The notes beneath the pieces are model-generated. The model did no database searches, had not been told where the DNA came from, and was given only the letters and a program-made list of their open reading frames with translations. Shown piece after piece: positions 26,241-36,200 of a stretch of 64,000 nt of DNA. Within the stretch, counting starts at the first letter, position 1. Each line of letters begins with the position of its first letter. Both the position numbers and the translations under genes were made by a program. The stretch covers positions 2,790,001-2,854,000 of the forward strand of contig NZ_PJNE01000001.1 in assembly GCF_002846495.1 (NCBI RefSeq), in the 5' to 3' direction. This stretch comes from Phycicoccus duodecadis (GTDB lineage Bacteria; Actinomycetota; Actinomycetes; Actinomycetales; Dermatophilaceae).

Positions 26241-26348
26241 CGTGCGGATCCGCGCCACGCCGAGGCCCCCGAGGGTGCCCTGCACGAGCGGGGCCCCGGT
26301 CCTTGCTAGGTTCAGCAGGAAAGCCAGACGCCACGAAGGAGCATCAGC

Positions 26349-26624
26349 ATGACCAAGAAGGAACTCGCCCAGGCCCTCGCCGGCAAGACCGACCTGTCCG
26401 CCAGCGCGGCCGAGGACGTCGTCAACGCCGCCCTGGACATCATCAGCGACTCGCTCGCCAAGGGTGAGGACGTCAAGCTCGCCGGGTTCGGCAACTTCGA
26501 GACCCGCGAGCGCGCGGCCCGCACCGGCCGCAACCCGCAGACGGGCGCCGAGATCCAGATCGCCGCGTCGACCTCGGTCGGCTTCAAGGCCGCGGCGCAG
26601 CTCAAGCGCGCCGTCAACGGCTGA
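26349..26624 (+). CDS. HU-family DNA-binding protein
   Basis: 91 residues with GAAGGAGC upstream. The sequence MTKKELAQALAGKTDLSASA and the DNA-arm region GFGNFETRERAARTGRNPQTG are diagnostic. It has the short form without the basic C-terminal tail found in mycobacterial HupB. It bends and compacts DNA as a homodimer. A strong hairpin follows the gene, so it is probably monocistronic. Confidence 0.95.
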   Translation: MTKKELAQALAGKTDLSASAAEDVVNAALDIISDSLAKGEDVKLAGFGNFETRERAARTGRNPQTGAEIQIAASTSVGFKAAAQLKRAVNG

Positions 26625-26640
26625 GACACCCCCGCACGCC

Positions 26641-26678
26641 CGAACGGGGCGCCGACCACCCGGTCGGCGCCCCGTTCG
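26641..26678 (+). terminator. 17-base hairpin after the HU gene
   Basis: The arm CGAACGGGGCGCCGACC (26641-26657) pairs perfectly with 26662-26678 around a 4-base loop, starting 17 bases after the HU stop. There is no T-run, which is common for actinobacterial terminators. Confidence 0.8.
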
Positions 26679-26752
26679 CGTCCCCGGCGCAATAAGACGG
26701 GCCGGGTCGGGGTTGGACCCAGGGACACCCCCCGATGCGAAGGAGCAACGGC

Positions 26753-27274
26753 ATGAGCCTGGACCGACCGGTCGCCCCGAACCCCTACGACCTGCTGCCC
26801 GCAGTGCCCTCGTTCACCGTGACCAGCGACGACGTCACCGACGGCGCCCCGCTGAAGGACGACCAGGTGGCCGACCGCGGCAACACCTCGCCGCAGGTGT
26901 CGTGGAGCGGCGCCCCCGAGGGGACGCAGTCCTACGTCGTCACCGTGTTCGACCCGGACGCCCCCACGCCCTCCGGCTTCTGGCACTGGGTGCTGGTCGA
27001 CGTGCCCGCCGACGTCACCTCGCTCGACGCCGGCGCTGCCGCTGGAGAGCTGCCCGGGAAGGCCTTCCACGTCCGCAACGACACCGGGGAGGCCGGCTTC
27101 ACCGGCGCCGCCCCGCCGCCGGGCGACATGCCGCACCGCTACTTCCTGGCCGTGCACGCCGTGTCGGAGCCGACCCTCGGGGTCGACGCCGACGCGTCCC
27201 CGGCCGTGGTCTCGTTCAACCTGGCCTTCAAGACGCTGGGTCGCGCCGTCATCCACGGGACCTTCCAGCACTGA
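26753..27274 (+). CDS. YbhB/YbcL family (PEBP-like) protein
   Basis: 173 residues from ATG 26753, with AAGGAG upstream. PEBP-family signatures are [40 protein letters not shown] and [16 protein letters not shown]. There is no signal peptide, so it is cytosolic. Bacterial members bind small anionic ligands, but their physiological role is unclear. It stands alone between HU and the amine-degradation pair. Confidence 0.92.
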   Translation: MSLDRPVAPNPYDLLPAVPSFTVTSDDVTDGAPLKDDQVADRGNTSPQVSWSGAPEGTQSYVVTVFDPDAPTPSGFWHWVLVDVPADVTSLDAGAAAGELPGKAFHVRNDTGEAGFTGAAPPPGDMPHRYFLAVHAVSEPTLGVDADASPAVVSFNLAFKTLGRAVIHGTFQH

Positions 27275-27373
27275 GCGCGACATCGCCGGGAGCCCCCGGC
27301 GACGGAATCCGTCGTCTCACCGCGCCCCTGCTGCCCTTTCCGGCAGCGGGGGCGCCCCCGTATGCTCGCGACC

Positions 27374-28852
27374 ATGCACCAGTACATCGATGGCGCACGC
27401 CGCGCGGCGACGTCGGGGGAGTCCTTCGACGTCCTGGACCCGAGCACCGACGAGACCCTCGAGACGCTGACCCTGGCCGGCCCGGCCGACGTCGACGCCG
27501 CGGTGGCCTCGGCGAAGGCCGCCTTCGGCGAGTGGTCGCGCGCCACCCCCGCCGAGCGCGCCGCCGTGCTCACCCGGGCCGCCGCCGTCCTCGACGAGCG
27601 CGCCGAGGAGCTCGCGCAGCTCGAGTCCCGCCAGGCCGGTAAGCCCATCCGCCTGGCCCGCGAGTTCGACGTGCCCGGCACCGTCGACAACACCGCCTTC
27701 TTCGGCGCCGCCGCGCGGCGCCTCGACGGGATGGCCAGCGGCGAGTACTCGGCCGACCACACCTCCAGCATCCGGCGCGAGCCCCTCGGCGTCGTCGGGT
27801 CCATCGCCCCGTGGAACTACCCCCTGCAGATGGCCGCCTGGAAGGTGCTGCCGGCGGTGGCTGCGGGCAACACCATCGTGCTCAAGCCGGCCGAGATCAC
27901 CCCGCTCACGGCGCTGGTGTTCGCGGAGGCCTTCACCGCCGCCGGCGCCCCGCCCGGGGTCTTCAACGTGGTCACCGGCACCGGGGCGGTGGCGGGGCAG
28001 CATCTCGTGGGCCACCCGGACGTCGTCATGACCTCGTTCACCGGCTCCACCGCCGTCGGCCGGCAGGTGATGGCCACCGCCGCTCTCACCGGCAAGCGGG
28101 TGCACCTCGAGCTCGGCGGCAAGGCGCCGTTCGTGGTCTTCGACGACGCCGACCTCGAGGCCGCGGTGCACGGGGCCGTGGCCGCCTCGCTCATCAACAC
28201 CGGTCAGGACTGCACGGCCGCCACCCGCGCCATCGTGCACCGCTCGCTGTACGACGCGTTCGTGCGCGGCGTCGCCGACCTGATGGCGGCGGTGCGGATG
28301 GGCCCCACGCCCGACCCCGCCACCGACCTGGGCCCGCTCAGCTCGCGGCGCCACCTCGAGAAGGTGGCCGGCATGGTCGAGCGCGCCCGCGGCTACGCGC
28401 GGGTCGTCACCGGCGGCGCCGCCCCCACGGGCGACCTGGCCCGCGGCTGCTACTACGCGCCGACGCTGGTGGCCGACGTGCCCATCGGGTCCGAGCTGTG
28501 GACCGACGAGGTGTTCGGGCCGGTGCTGGCCGTGGTGCCGTTCGACACCGACGACGAGGCCATCGCGCTGGCCAACGACACCGCGTACGGCCTGGCCGCC
28601 TCGGCGTGGACCCGGGACACCTACCGGGCCGGCCGGGCCGCACGCGAGATCGCGGCCGGTTGTGTCTGGGTGAACGACCACATCCCGATCATCAGCGAGA
28701 TGCCCCATGGTGGGTACAAGCACTCCGGCTTCGGCAAGGACATGTCGGCGTACTCGTTCGAGGAGTACACGCAGGTCAAGCACGTCATGCACGACCTCAC
28801 CGGCCAGGCGCACAAGCCCTGGCACCGCACCATCTTCACCCTGCCGGGCTGA
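27374..28852 (+). CDS. aldehyde dehydrogenase, gamma-aminobutyraldehyde dehydrogenase type
   Basis: 492 residues from ATG 27374; an in-frame ATG at 27362 is the alternative. ALDH landmarks are IAPWNYPLQMAAWK, FTGSTAVGRQV, ELGGKAP (Glu general base) and NTGQDCTAATR (catalytic Cys about 286). The C-terminal end GGYKHSGFGKDMS...EEYTQVKHV resembles PatD/Prr-type enzymes that oxidise 4-aminobutanal to GABA with NAD. It sits 27 bases upstream of a class-III aminotransferase, which fits putrescine or other diamine degradation. Confidence 0.85.
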   Translation: MHQYIDGARRAATSGESFDVLDPSTDETLETLTLAGPADVDAAVASAKAAFGEWSRATPAERAAVLTRAAAVLDERAEELAQLESRQAGKPIRLAREFDVPGTVDNTAFFGAAARRLDGMASGEYSADHTSSIRREPLGVVGSIAPWNYPLQMAAWKVLPAVAAGNTIVLKPAEITPLTALVFAEAFTAAGAPPGVFNVVTGTGAVAGQHLVGHPDVVMTSFTGSTAVGRQVMATAALTGKRVHLELGGKAPFVVFDDADLEAAVHGAVAASLINTGQDCTAATRAIVHRSLYDAFVRGVADLMAAVRMGPTPDPATDLGPLSSRRHLEKVAGMVERARGYARVVTGGAAPTGDLARGCYYAPTLVADVPIGSELWTDEVFGPVLAVVPFDTDDEAIALANDTAYGLAASAWTRDTYRAGRAAREIAAGCVWVNDHIPIISEMPHGGYKHSGFGKDMSAYSFEEYTQVKHVMHDLTGQAHKPWHRTIFTLPG

Positions 28853-28879
28853 CCCGGACCGACCGAGAGGACCCCGACG

Positions 28880-30256
28880 ATGACCGAGTTCGCCGCCCCG
28901 ACCATCACCCCCGACCCCGCGAAGGGCGCCCGGGTGGCGCAGGAGGACCGGGCGCACGTGTTCCATTCGTGGTCGGCGCAGGCTCAGATCAGTCCGTTGC
29001 CGATCGCGGGGGCGTCGGGGAGTCATTTCTGGGACTTCGAGGGGAAGCGGTACCTGGACTTCTCGAGCCAGCTGGTGAACGTCAACATCGGCTACCAGCA
29101 TCCGAAGCTGGTCGCGGCGATCCAGGAGGCCGCGGCCCGGCAGTGCACCATCGCGCCGAGCTTCGCGGACGAGTCGCGTTCGGAGGCGGCGCGGATGATC
29201 GCCGAGCGCGCGCCGGGAAGCCTGGACAAGGTGTTCTTCACCAACGGCGGCGCCGAGGCCACCGAGAACGCGATGCGGATGGCGAAGCTGCACACCGGGC
29301 GGAACAAGGTGCTGACCACGTACCGCAGCTACCACGGCGCCACCGCGGGCTCGATCGCCGCGACGGGTGACCCGCGCCGCTGGGCCAACGAGCCGGGGGT
29401 GGCGGGGATCGTGCACTTCTGGGGCCCGTACCCGTACCGGTCGCCGTTCCACTCCGCCGACGCCGCGCAGGAGTGCGAGCGGGCGTTGCAGCACCTGCGC
29501 GAGACGATCATGGTCGAGGGCGCGCACACGATCGCGGCGATCATGCTCGAGACCGTCGTCGGGACCAACGGGATCCTGGTGCCGCCGGAGGGGTACCTGG
29601 CCGGGGTCCGCGAGATCTGTGACGAGCACGGCATCGTGTACATCGCCGACGAGGTGATGGCCGGGTTCGGGCGGTGCGGTGAGTGGTTCGCGGTCGACCA
29701 CTGGGGGGTGGTGCCGGACCTGATCTGCTTCGCCAAGGGCGTGAACTCCGGGTACGTGCCGCTCGGTGGGGTGGTGATCTCGGCCGAGATCGCGGCCACG
29801 TTCGACGAGCGGGTCTTCCCGGGCGGGCTGACGTACTCGGGGCACCCGTTGGCGTGCGCGTCGGCGGTGGCCTCGATGCGGATCTTCGACGAGGAGGGCA
29901 TCCTGGAGAACGTCCGCAAGGTCGCCGACACCGTCATCGCACCCCGCCTGGCCGAGATCGCCGACAAGCACCCCAGTGTGGGCGAGGTGCGCGGGCTGGG
30001 GTTCTTCTGGGCGCTGGACCTGGTGCGCGACCCCGAGACCCGCGAGCCGCTGGTGCCCTACAACGCCTCCGGGCCCGCCGCGGCCCCGATGACCGAGCTC
30101 GCCGCCGCCTGCAAGGCCGAAGGGCTCTGGCCGTTCACCCACTTCAACCGCACCCACGTGGTCCCCCCGTGCACGACCACCGCCGAGGAGATGGCCGAAG
30201 GCCTCGACATCCTCGACCGCGCCCTCGACGTCACCGACCGCCACGTCACCGGCTGA
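28880..30256 (+). CDS. class-III aminotransferase (putrescine/omega-amine type)
   Basis: 458 residues. PLP-enzyme landmarks are TNGGAEATENAMRMAK, the RSYHGAT tripeptide region, the aspartate in IADEVMAGFGR and the Schiff-base Lys in CFAKGVNSGYVPLGG. With the preceding aldehyde dehydrogenase it probably converts an amine to an aldehyde, then an acid. Third-position choice shifts visibly inside the gene: about 28960-29880 favours GCG, CCG, TCG and some TTG, while both ends favour GCC, CCC and CTC like the neighbours. A palindromic repeat begins 4 bases after the stop. Confidence 0.9.
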   Translation: MTEFAAPTITPDPAKGARVAQEDRAHVFHSWSAQAQISPLPIAGASGSHFWDFEGKRYLDFSSQLVNVNIGYQHPKLVAAIQEAAARQCTIAPSFADESRSEAARMIAERAPGSLDKVFFTNGGAEATENAMRMAKLHTGRNKVLTTYRSYHGATAGSIAATGDPRRWANEPGVAGIVHFWGPYPYRSPFHSADAAQECERALQHLRETIMVEGAHTIAAIMLETVVGTNGILVPPEGYLAGVREICDEHGIVYIADEVMAGFGRCGEWFAVDHWGVVPDLICFAKGVNSGYVPLGGVVISAEIAATFDERVFPGGLTYSGHPLACASAVASMRIFDEEGILENVRKVADTVIAPRLAEIADKHPSVGEVRGLGFFWALDLVRDPETREPLVPYNASGPAAAPMTELAAACKAEGLWPFTHFNRTHVVPPCTTTAEEMAEGLDILDRALDVTDRHVTG

Positions 30257-30260
30257 GACC

Positions 30261-30337
30261 CCACTTTCTCGCCCGGTGCGGGAACCTTCAGCGAGGCACC
30301 GCAACGGTAGGGGTGCCTCGCTGAAGGTCCCGGTGCC
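30261..30337 (+). repeat. stop-adjacent palindromic repeat, copy 1
   Basis: It opens with CCACTTTCTCGCCC, 4 bases after the aminotransferase stop, and ends AAGGTCCCGGTGCC. ACCTTCAGCGAGGCACC and its exact 17-base complement form a strong hairpin. Related copies lie at 42146, 52310 and 62215. It sits between convergent genes, so it may act as a terminator. Confidence 0.85.
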
Positions 30338-30367
30338 CGGTGCGAACGAGCGGGCCGAACCGCGCGC

Positions 30368-30907
30368 TCAGGTGGCCGGCGACCCGGCGGCCTTCCGCTC
30401 CGGAAGGGTGACGCCGCAGGTCTTCGCAGCGGCCTCGAGGTCGGCGCGCACCTGCTGACGCTGCTCCTTCGTCATCGGGCCCCACGGGCGGTTCACCCCG
30501 GCGGTCTTGAGGCAGGTGCGCTGGGTGTCGGTCAGGCCGCCCCAGAACGCGCGCCCCTTCGCGACCGGCAGCGTGACGTCGCAGCTCGCGGCGGCCGCCT
30601 CGACCTTCGCCCTCAGGGCGGCCCGCTCGGCGTCGTCGAGGGGGCCGACGGGGCGGGTGATCTTCGCGTCCGTCAGGCAGGTGCGCTCGGCGTCGGTGAG
30701 GTCCTTCCACCACTGGCGGGCCGGCCGGATGCGGGGAAGGCCGGCGCCGTCGGACGGGATGCTCTCCCCCGCCTGGAGCGCGCTGACGGCGGCGAGCGGC
30801 GCGGGGGCCGCGGAGGCGGAGGGGGTCGTGACGACGACCCCGGCGGCGACGGCGGCGGCGGCGCTCCCGGCGACGAGGGTGACGAGGGCGGTGCGCAGGA
30901 CGGGCAT
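30368..30907 (-). CDS. secreted protein with two cysteine-containing tandem repeats
   Basis: 179 residues from ATG 30907, preceded by AGGAGC. The Sec signal peptide is TALVTLVAGSAAAAVAAGVVV, with likely cleavage near ASAA about residue 34. The mature part holds two similar modules of about 50 residues. Each has the pattern W..LTD..RTCL followed by RP.GP and EAAA..C.VTLP, giving two cysteines per module and possibly one disulfide. I do not recognise the family. It diverges from a two-component system at 31086, so a sensed or regulated exported protein is plausible. Confidence 0.8.
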   Translation of the reverse strand: MPVLRTALVTLVAGSAAAAVAAGVVVTTPSASAAPAPLAAVSALQAGESIPSDGAGLPRIRPARQWWKDLTDAERTCLTDAKITRPVGPLDDAERAALRAKVEAAAASCDVTLPVAKGRAFWGGLTDTQRTCLKTAGVNRPWGPMTKEQRQQVRADLEAAAKTCGVTLPERKAAGSPAT

Positions 30908-31085
30908 CGGAGCTCCTGGGGGGGTGGTCGGGGATGACGGTCCCGACTCTGGTGCGCGCACCTCGCGGCCACCCCGGGCGAGGCTCGTGACTTCCTGGAG
31001 ATGCGCCCCGGGCGCCGCCACCATCCCCAGGAAACCCCGAGGAACCCTCCAGACAGCCACCCGGCCCGCGTGGGAGCGTGGGACC

Positions 31086-31781
31086 GTGCCCGCGCCCGCC
31101 GCCCCGAGCGTCCTGGTCGTCGACGACGAGGAGAACATCGCCTACCTGGTGTCGTCGGCGCTGCGCCTGGCCGGGATGAGGGTGACCACCGCGGCCGGCG
31201 GTGACGAGGCGCTGGAGGCCGCCGCCCGCCTGCACCCCGACGCCGTGGTCCTCGACGTGATGCTCCCCGACCTCGACGGTTTCGAGGTGCTGCGGCGGCT
31301 GCGGGCCGGCGGCATCCACGCGCCCGTGCTGTTCCTGACCGCCCGCACCGACACCGCCGACCGGGTGCGCGGGCTCACCAGCGGCGGCGACGACTACATC
31401 ACCAAGCCCTTCGCCCTCGAGGAGCTGGTGGCCCGGGTGCACGTGGCCCTGCGCCGCGCCGGCACCGCCGCCGCGCCCAGTGCCCGGCACCGCGTCCACG
31501 ACCTCGAGCTCGACGAGGACCAGCACCGCGTCTGGCGGGGCGAGACCGAGGTGCACCTGACGGCCACCGAGTTCAGCCTGCTGCGGCTGCTGCTGGTCAA
31601 CGCCGGCCGGGTCGTCACGCGCGCGCAGATCCTCGACCACGTGTGGCAGTACGACTTCGCGGGCGAGACGGCGATCATCGAGTCGTTCGTGTCGACGCTG
31701 CGCAAGAAGGTCGACGCCACCGGGCCCAAGCTGGTGCACACGGTCCGGGGCGTGGGCTACACCGTGCGGGAGCCCGGATGA
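31086..31781 (+). CDS. OmpR-family response regulator
   Basis: 231 residues from GTG 31086. The receiver domain has VVDDEENIAYL, the phospho-Asp in AVVLDVMLPDLDG, TAR at the Thr position and Lys in DYITKPF. The winged-helix output domain (about 135-230) carries HLTATEFSLLRLLLVNAGRVVTRAQILDHVW and VHTVRGVGYTVR. It overlaps the kinase by 4 bases (ATGA) and diverges from the secreted repeat protein, its possible target. Confidence 0.94.
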   Translation: MPAPAAPSVLVVDDEENIAYLVSSALRLAGMRVTTAAGGDEALEAAARLHPDAVVLDVMLPDLDGFEVLRRLRAGGIHAPVLFLTARTDTADRVRGLTSGGDDYITKPFALEELVARVHVALRRAGTAAAPSARHRVHDLELDEDQHRVWRGETEVHLTATEFSLLRLLLVNAGRVVTRAQILDHVWQYDFAGETAIIESFVSTLRKKVDATGPKLVHTVRGVGYTVREPG

Positions 31782-33133
31782 CGCTGCGCCGCCGGCTGGT
31801 CGTGGCGGTCTCGGTGCTCGCGGTGCTGGCCGTCACCGCCGGGGTGACCGTGGTCCTCATCCAGCGCGCCTACCTGGTGGCCCGTCTCGACACCGAGATC
31901 GCGACGCTGGCGGGTAACCCCCGGGCCCTGCTCCTGGCCTCGCAGCGGTCCCCGGACACCGTGTCGGCCGCCGGGCTGGGCGACGTCTACGTCGGCCGGA
32001 TGACCGCCGACGGGCGGCTGGTCACGGTGCTGGCCCCCGAGAGTGACCCCACGCTGACGCCCGCGCTGGCGGCCGGGGAGACCGTCACCACCCCCGAGGG
32101 GCGGCCCGCGCCATCCGGCCACGCCCCGCGGGTGCGCGTCCTCACGGTCCCCCTGCCCAACGGCCGCGCGCAGGCGGTCATCGCGGTGCCCACCACCTCG
32201 GCCGACGTCACCACGCGGCGGCTGGCCCTGACGCTGCTGCTCACCGGCCTGGTGGTGGCCGGGTTCGTGGGGCTGCTGCTGTGGTGGGTCGACCGGCTCG
32301 GGCTACGGCCCATCGCCGCCATGACCGCCGCGGCCGACGCCGTCACCGCGGGCGACACGTCGCGGCGCGTCCCTCCGGGGCCGCCCGGCACCGAGGCCGC
32401 CCGGCTCGGCGAGGCCCTCAACACGATGATCGACCGCTCGGCCGCGACCAACGAGCGGATGCGGCGCTTCGTCGCCGACGCCTCCCACGAGCTGCGCACA
32501 CCCCTGACCACGCTCGGCGGGTACGCCGCCCTGCACGCCGCCCGGCCGCCGGGCCCCCTCGACGCGGACGGGCGGGCCGAGGTCGACGACGGGATGCGCC
32601 GCATCGGCGACGAGGCGGCGCGGATGCGGCGCCTGGTCGACGGGCTGCTCGACCTGGCCGGGCTCGAGTCGCCCGACGCGCTGCGCCGCGAGCCGGTCGA
32701 CCTCGGGCCCCTGCTGCGCGACGTCGCCTCCGACCTGCGGGTGGTCGCGCCCGACCGCGAGGTCAGCCTCGAGGCGCCGGAGTCCCTCGTGCTGCACGCC
32801 GACCGCGACCGCATCACCCAGGCGGTGGTCGGGCTGACGTCGAACGCCGTCCGGCACACCCCGGCCGGGACGCCCGTGGCCCTGCGGCTGGTGCCCGGGG
32901 CCGGCGCGGTGCGCATCGAGGTCTCGGACGCCGGCCCCGGCATCCCCCCGGAGCACCTGCGGCACCTGTTCGAGCGCTTCTACCGGGTCGACCGCTCGCG
33001 CTCGTCGGGCAGCGGTGGGTCGGGGCTCGGGCTGGCCGTCGTCGACGCCGTGGCCCGCGGGCACGGGGGCTCGGTAGGGGTGGCGTCCGAGGTGGGGCGG
33101 GGCTCGACGTTCACCATCACCCTGCCCGCCTGA
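31778..33133 (+). CDS. sensor histidine kinase (HAMP/HisKA type)
   Basis: 451 residues. An N-terminal helix (LVVAVSVLAVLAVTAGVTVVLI), an extracytoplasmic domain of about 120 residues and a second helix (LLLTGLVVAGFVGLLLWWV) are followed by a HAMP linker. The HisKA box is RRFVADASHELRTPLTTLGGYAAL. The HATPase_c domain has TSNAVRHTPAG (N box), DAGPGIPP (G1) and GGSGLGLAVV (G2). It is the cognate sensor of the OmpR-type regulator that overlaps it. The extracellular sensing domain makes an envelope signal likely. Confidence 0.94.
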   Translation: MTLRRRLVVAVSVLAVLAVTAGVTVVLIQRAYLVARLDTEIATLAGNPRALLLASQRSPDTVSAAGLGDVYVGRMTADGRLVTVLAPESDPTLTPALAAGETVTTPEGRPAPSGHAPRVRVLTVPLPNGRAQAVIAVPTTSADVTTRRLALTLLLTGLVVAGFVGLLLWWVDRLGLRPIAAMTAAADAVTAGDTSRRVPPGPPGTEAARLGEALNTMIDRSAATNERMRRFVADASHELRTPLTTLGGYAALHAARPPGPLDADGRAEVDDGMRRIGDEAARMRRLVDGLLDLAGLESPDALRREPVDLGPLLRDVASDLRVVAPDREVSLEAPESLVLHADRDRITQAVVGLTSNAVRHTPAGTPVALRLVPGAGAVRIEVSDAGPGIPPEHLRHLFERFYRVDRSRSSGSGGSGLGLAVVDAVARGHGGSVGVASEVGRGSTFTITLPA

Positions 33134-33279
33134 GCGCGGCGCTCGCCGCCGGCGCGGCGCACCGGGCCGGCCGGTGACCCTGTGGAGGAGTTCCACGGAT
33201 GTCGTCGCGGCGACGTACGCTCGGGTGTTCGGGGTCGCCGGTACCGGGCCGGCGCCAGGTCCCTGCGAGGAGGTCCGCG

Positions 33280-36200
33280 ATGGCACGTGCCGTCGGCGTC
33301 GACCGCCTCGCCGCGCTCACCAACCGCACCCTCGGCGAGCTCTGCGGCACCGTCACGGTCGCGCGCGGGCTGGCCTACGCCAAGGAGGGGCGCGTCGTCG
33401 ACGTCGAGGTCTCCCCCGACGGCACCGACGCCACCGGCTGGGTCGGCGGCAGCACCGGCCAGACCTACACCACCCAGGTCACGCTGCGCCCCACCGAGGA
33501 GACCTCCGTCAGCCGGCCGCTGCGCCGCTGGTACAGCCAGTGCTCGTGCCCGGTCGGCAGCGACTGCAAGCACGCCGTCGCCGTCGCCGTCGCCGTCCGC
33601 CAGCGCGAGCCCGCGGTGTCGGACGCCGCCAGGGCGGCCGCCGGCGGCCCACCGCCCCCGCCCACCTGGGAGCAGGCGCTCGGCGGCCTCCTCGACGACG
33701 ACCGTGCGCTCGACACCACCCCCGTGGGGCTGCTCATCGAGCCCGCCCGGCCCGCCGGCGGCCGCCCGCGCCTGGCCGACGACACCGGCCGGGCCCAGCT
33801 GCGGCTGCGCCCGGTGGTGCCCGGCGTGCGCGGCACCTGGATCCGCAGCGGAGTGTCCTGGGAGACGTTCGCCGGCGGCTACTACGGCTTCGGGAAGGTG
33901 ACCTTCCCCGACGAGCACCGTGACGCCCTCACCGCCGTCGCCGACGCCCACCGCCGCTCGGTGCGCGCGTTCGGGTACGGCCGGATGCCCGACGCCATCC
34001 TGCTCGACCATCTCGGGGCGGGGTGGGTCGCCCTGCTGCGCGCCGCCGACCGGGCGGGCGTCCGCCTGCTGGCCGACCTCACCGGCGAGGGCCGCGTCGC
34101 GTTCGCCCCCGAGCCGGCCGAGCTCGTCGTCGACATCGACCGCACCGACGACGGCGCCGCCCTGCACCCCCACCTCGACCTGCCCGTCACGCCCGGCACC
34201 ACCACCCACCTGGTCGGCTCGCCGGCCACCGGGTTCTGGCTGCGTGACGACGACACCCTGGTGCTGGGGGCGCTGGCCGAGCCGCTCGACGCCACCCGTC
34301 AGCGCCTCCTCGACCTCGGCACCATCGAGGTCCCCGAGGCCGACTGGGCGCGCTTCACCGTCACCCACCTGCCCGGGCTGCGCCGCAAGGCGCACGTGCG
34401 CAGCCTCTCGCCGGGGCTCGACCTGCCCGAGGCGGTCCCGCCGCGCCTCGACCTCACCGTCACCGCCGAGCCCGGGCACCGCACCCACCTGCGCTGGGGC
34501 TTCCGCTACGGCGGCCCGTCCGGGGTGCACGTGCCGCTGGGCTCCGACGACCCCGACCCGATGCGCGACCGCGGCGCCGAGCGGCGGCTGGTCGAGGGCC
34601 TGCGCGAGGTGCCCGAGGTCGCCGGGTTCGCCGCGCTCTGGCAGGTCGTGGGGCAGCAGCCGCGCCTGGTGCCCGAGACCCGCCTGCACGGCTTCACGAC
34701 CGTGGGGTTCAGCCACGTGCTGCCGGTGCTCCAGGAGCTGCCCGACCTCGACGTCACCGTCGTGGGCGAGGTCGCCGACTACAGCGAGACCGACGAGGCG
34801 CCCCTCATCCAGGTCTCCGCCACCGAGTCGCGCGGGGGTTCGGGCTCCACCGACTGGTTCGACCTCGGCATCTCGGTCACCGTCGGGGGCGAGGACGTGC
34901 CCCTGGCGCCGCTCATCGAGGCCTTGGCCCGCCGGCACCCCCACCTCATCCTCGACTCCGGCACCTGGTTCTCACTGGAGCGCCCCGAGCTCGAGTCGCT
35001 GCGCCGGCTGGTCGAGGAGGCGCGCTCGCTGCAGGACAAGCCCACTGACCCGCTGCGCATCTCGGCGGTGCACGTCGGGCTGTGGGAGGAGCTCGCGAAC
35101 CTCGGGGTGGTCGACGAGCAGAGCGAGCGCTGGCAGGCCACCGTGGGCCGGCTGGTCGACGGCACCGGGGTCGAGCCCGCCGAGGTGCCCGCGAGCCTCG
35201 ACGCCACACTCCGGCCGTACCAGGTCGACGGCTTCCGCTGGCTCTCGCTGCTCTGGGACACCGGGCTCGGCGGGGTGCTGGCCGACGACATGGGCCTGGG
35301 CAAGACCGTGCAGATGCTGGCCATGGTGCTGCGGGCCCAGGAGCGCGGCGAGCTCGAGCACCCGGTGCTGGTGGTGGCCCCGACCTCGGTGCTCTCGACC
35401 TGGGCCGGCGAGGCCGCCCGGTTCGCGCCCAGCCTGACGACCGCGGTGGTCGAGCGGACCCGCGGCAAGGACGGGCGCTCGCTCGAGGCCGCCATCGCCG
35501 GGGCGCAGCTGGTCATCACGTCCTACACCGTGGCGCGCATCGACGAGGCCGCGTGGCGCTCGCGGCCGTGGGCGGCCGTCGTCCTCGACGAAGCGCAGTT
35601 CGTGAAGAACCACCAGGCCAAGACCTACCAGGCGGTGCGCCGGCTCAGCGCCCGGGGCAAGTTCGCGATCACCGGCACCCCGCTCGAGAACTCGCTGATG
35701 GACCTCTGGTCGCTGCTCTCGATCGTCGCGCCCGGGCTGCACCCGCGACCCGGGGCGTTCAAGGAGCAGTGGGCCAACCCCATCGAGCGCGACGGCGACG
35801 GCGAGCGGCTGGCCACGCTGCGCCGCCGCATCCGGCCGCTGATGCTGCGCCGCACCAAGGAGGCGGTGGCCACCGAGCTGCCACCCAAGCAGGAGCAGAT
35901 CCTCACCGTCGACCTGCACCCGCGCCACCGGGCGGTCTACGACCGGCATCTCCAGCGCGAGCGGCAGCGGCTGCTGGGGCTCATCGACGACCTCGACGGC
36001 AACCGGATGGCGGTCCTGCGCGCGCTCACGGCGCTGCGGCAGATGGCGCTCGACCCGGCGCTGGTCGACCCCGAGTACGCGGGGCTGGCGACCTCGGCCA
36101 AGGTCGACGCGCTGGTCGAGCACGTGACCGAGCTCGCCGGCGAGGGGCACCGGGCCCTGGTGTTCTCGCAGTTCACCGGCTTCCTGGGCGTCGTCCGCGA

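Noticed and set aside
27317..30304. 995-codon open frame on the minus strand
   Set aside because: It is the mirror of the aldehyde dehydrogenase and aminotransferase genes, which carry all the family motifs.
32980..34944. 654-codon open frame on the minus strand
   Set aside because: It opposes the histidine kinase and SWIM helicase and has only low-complexity residues.
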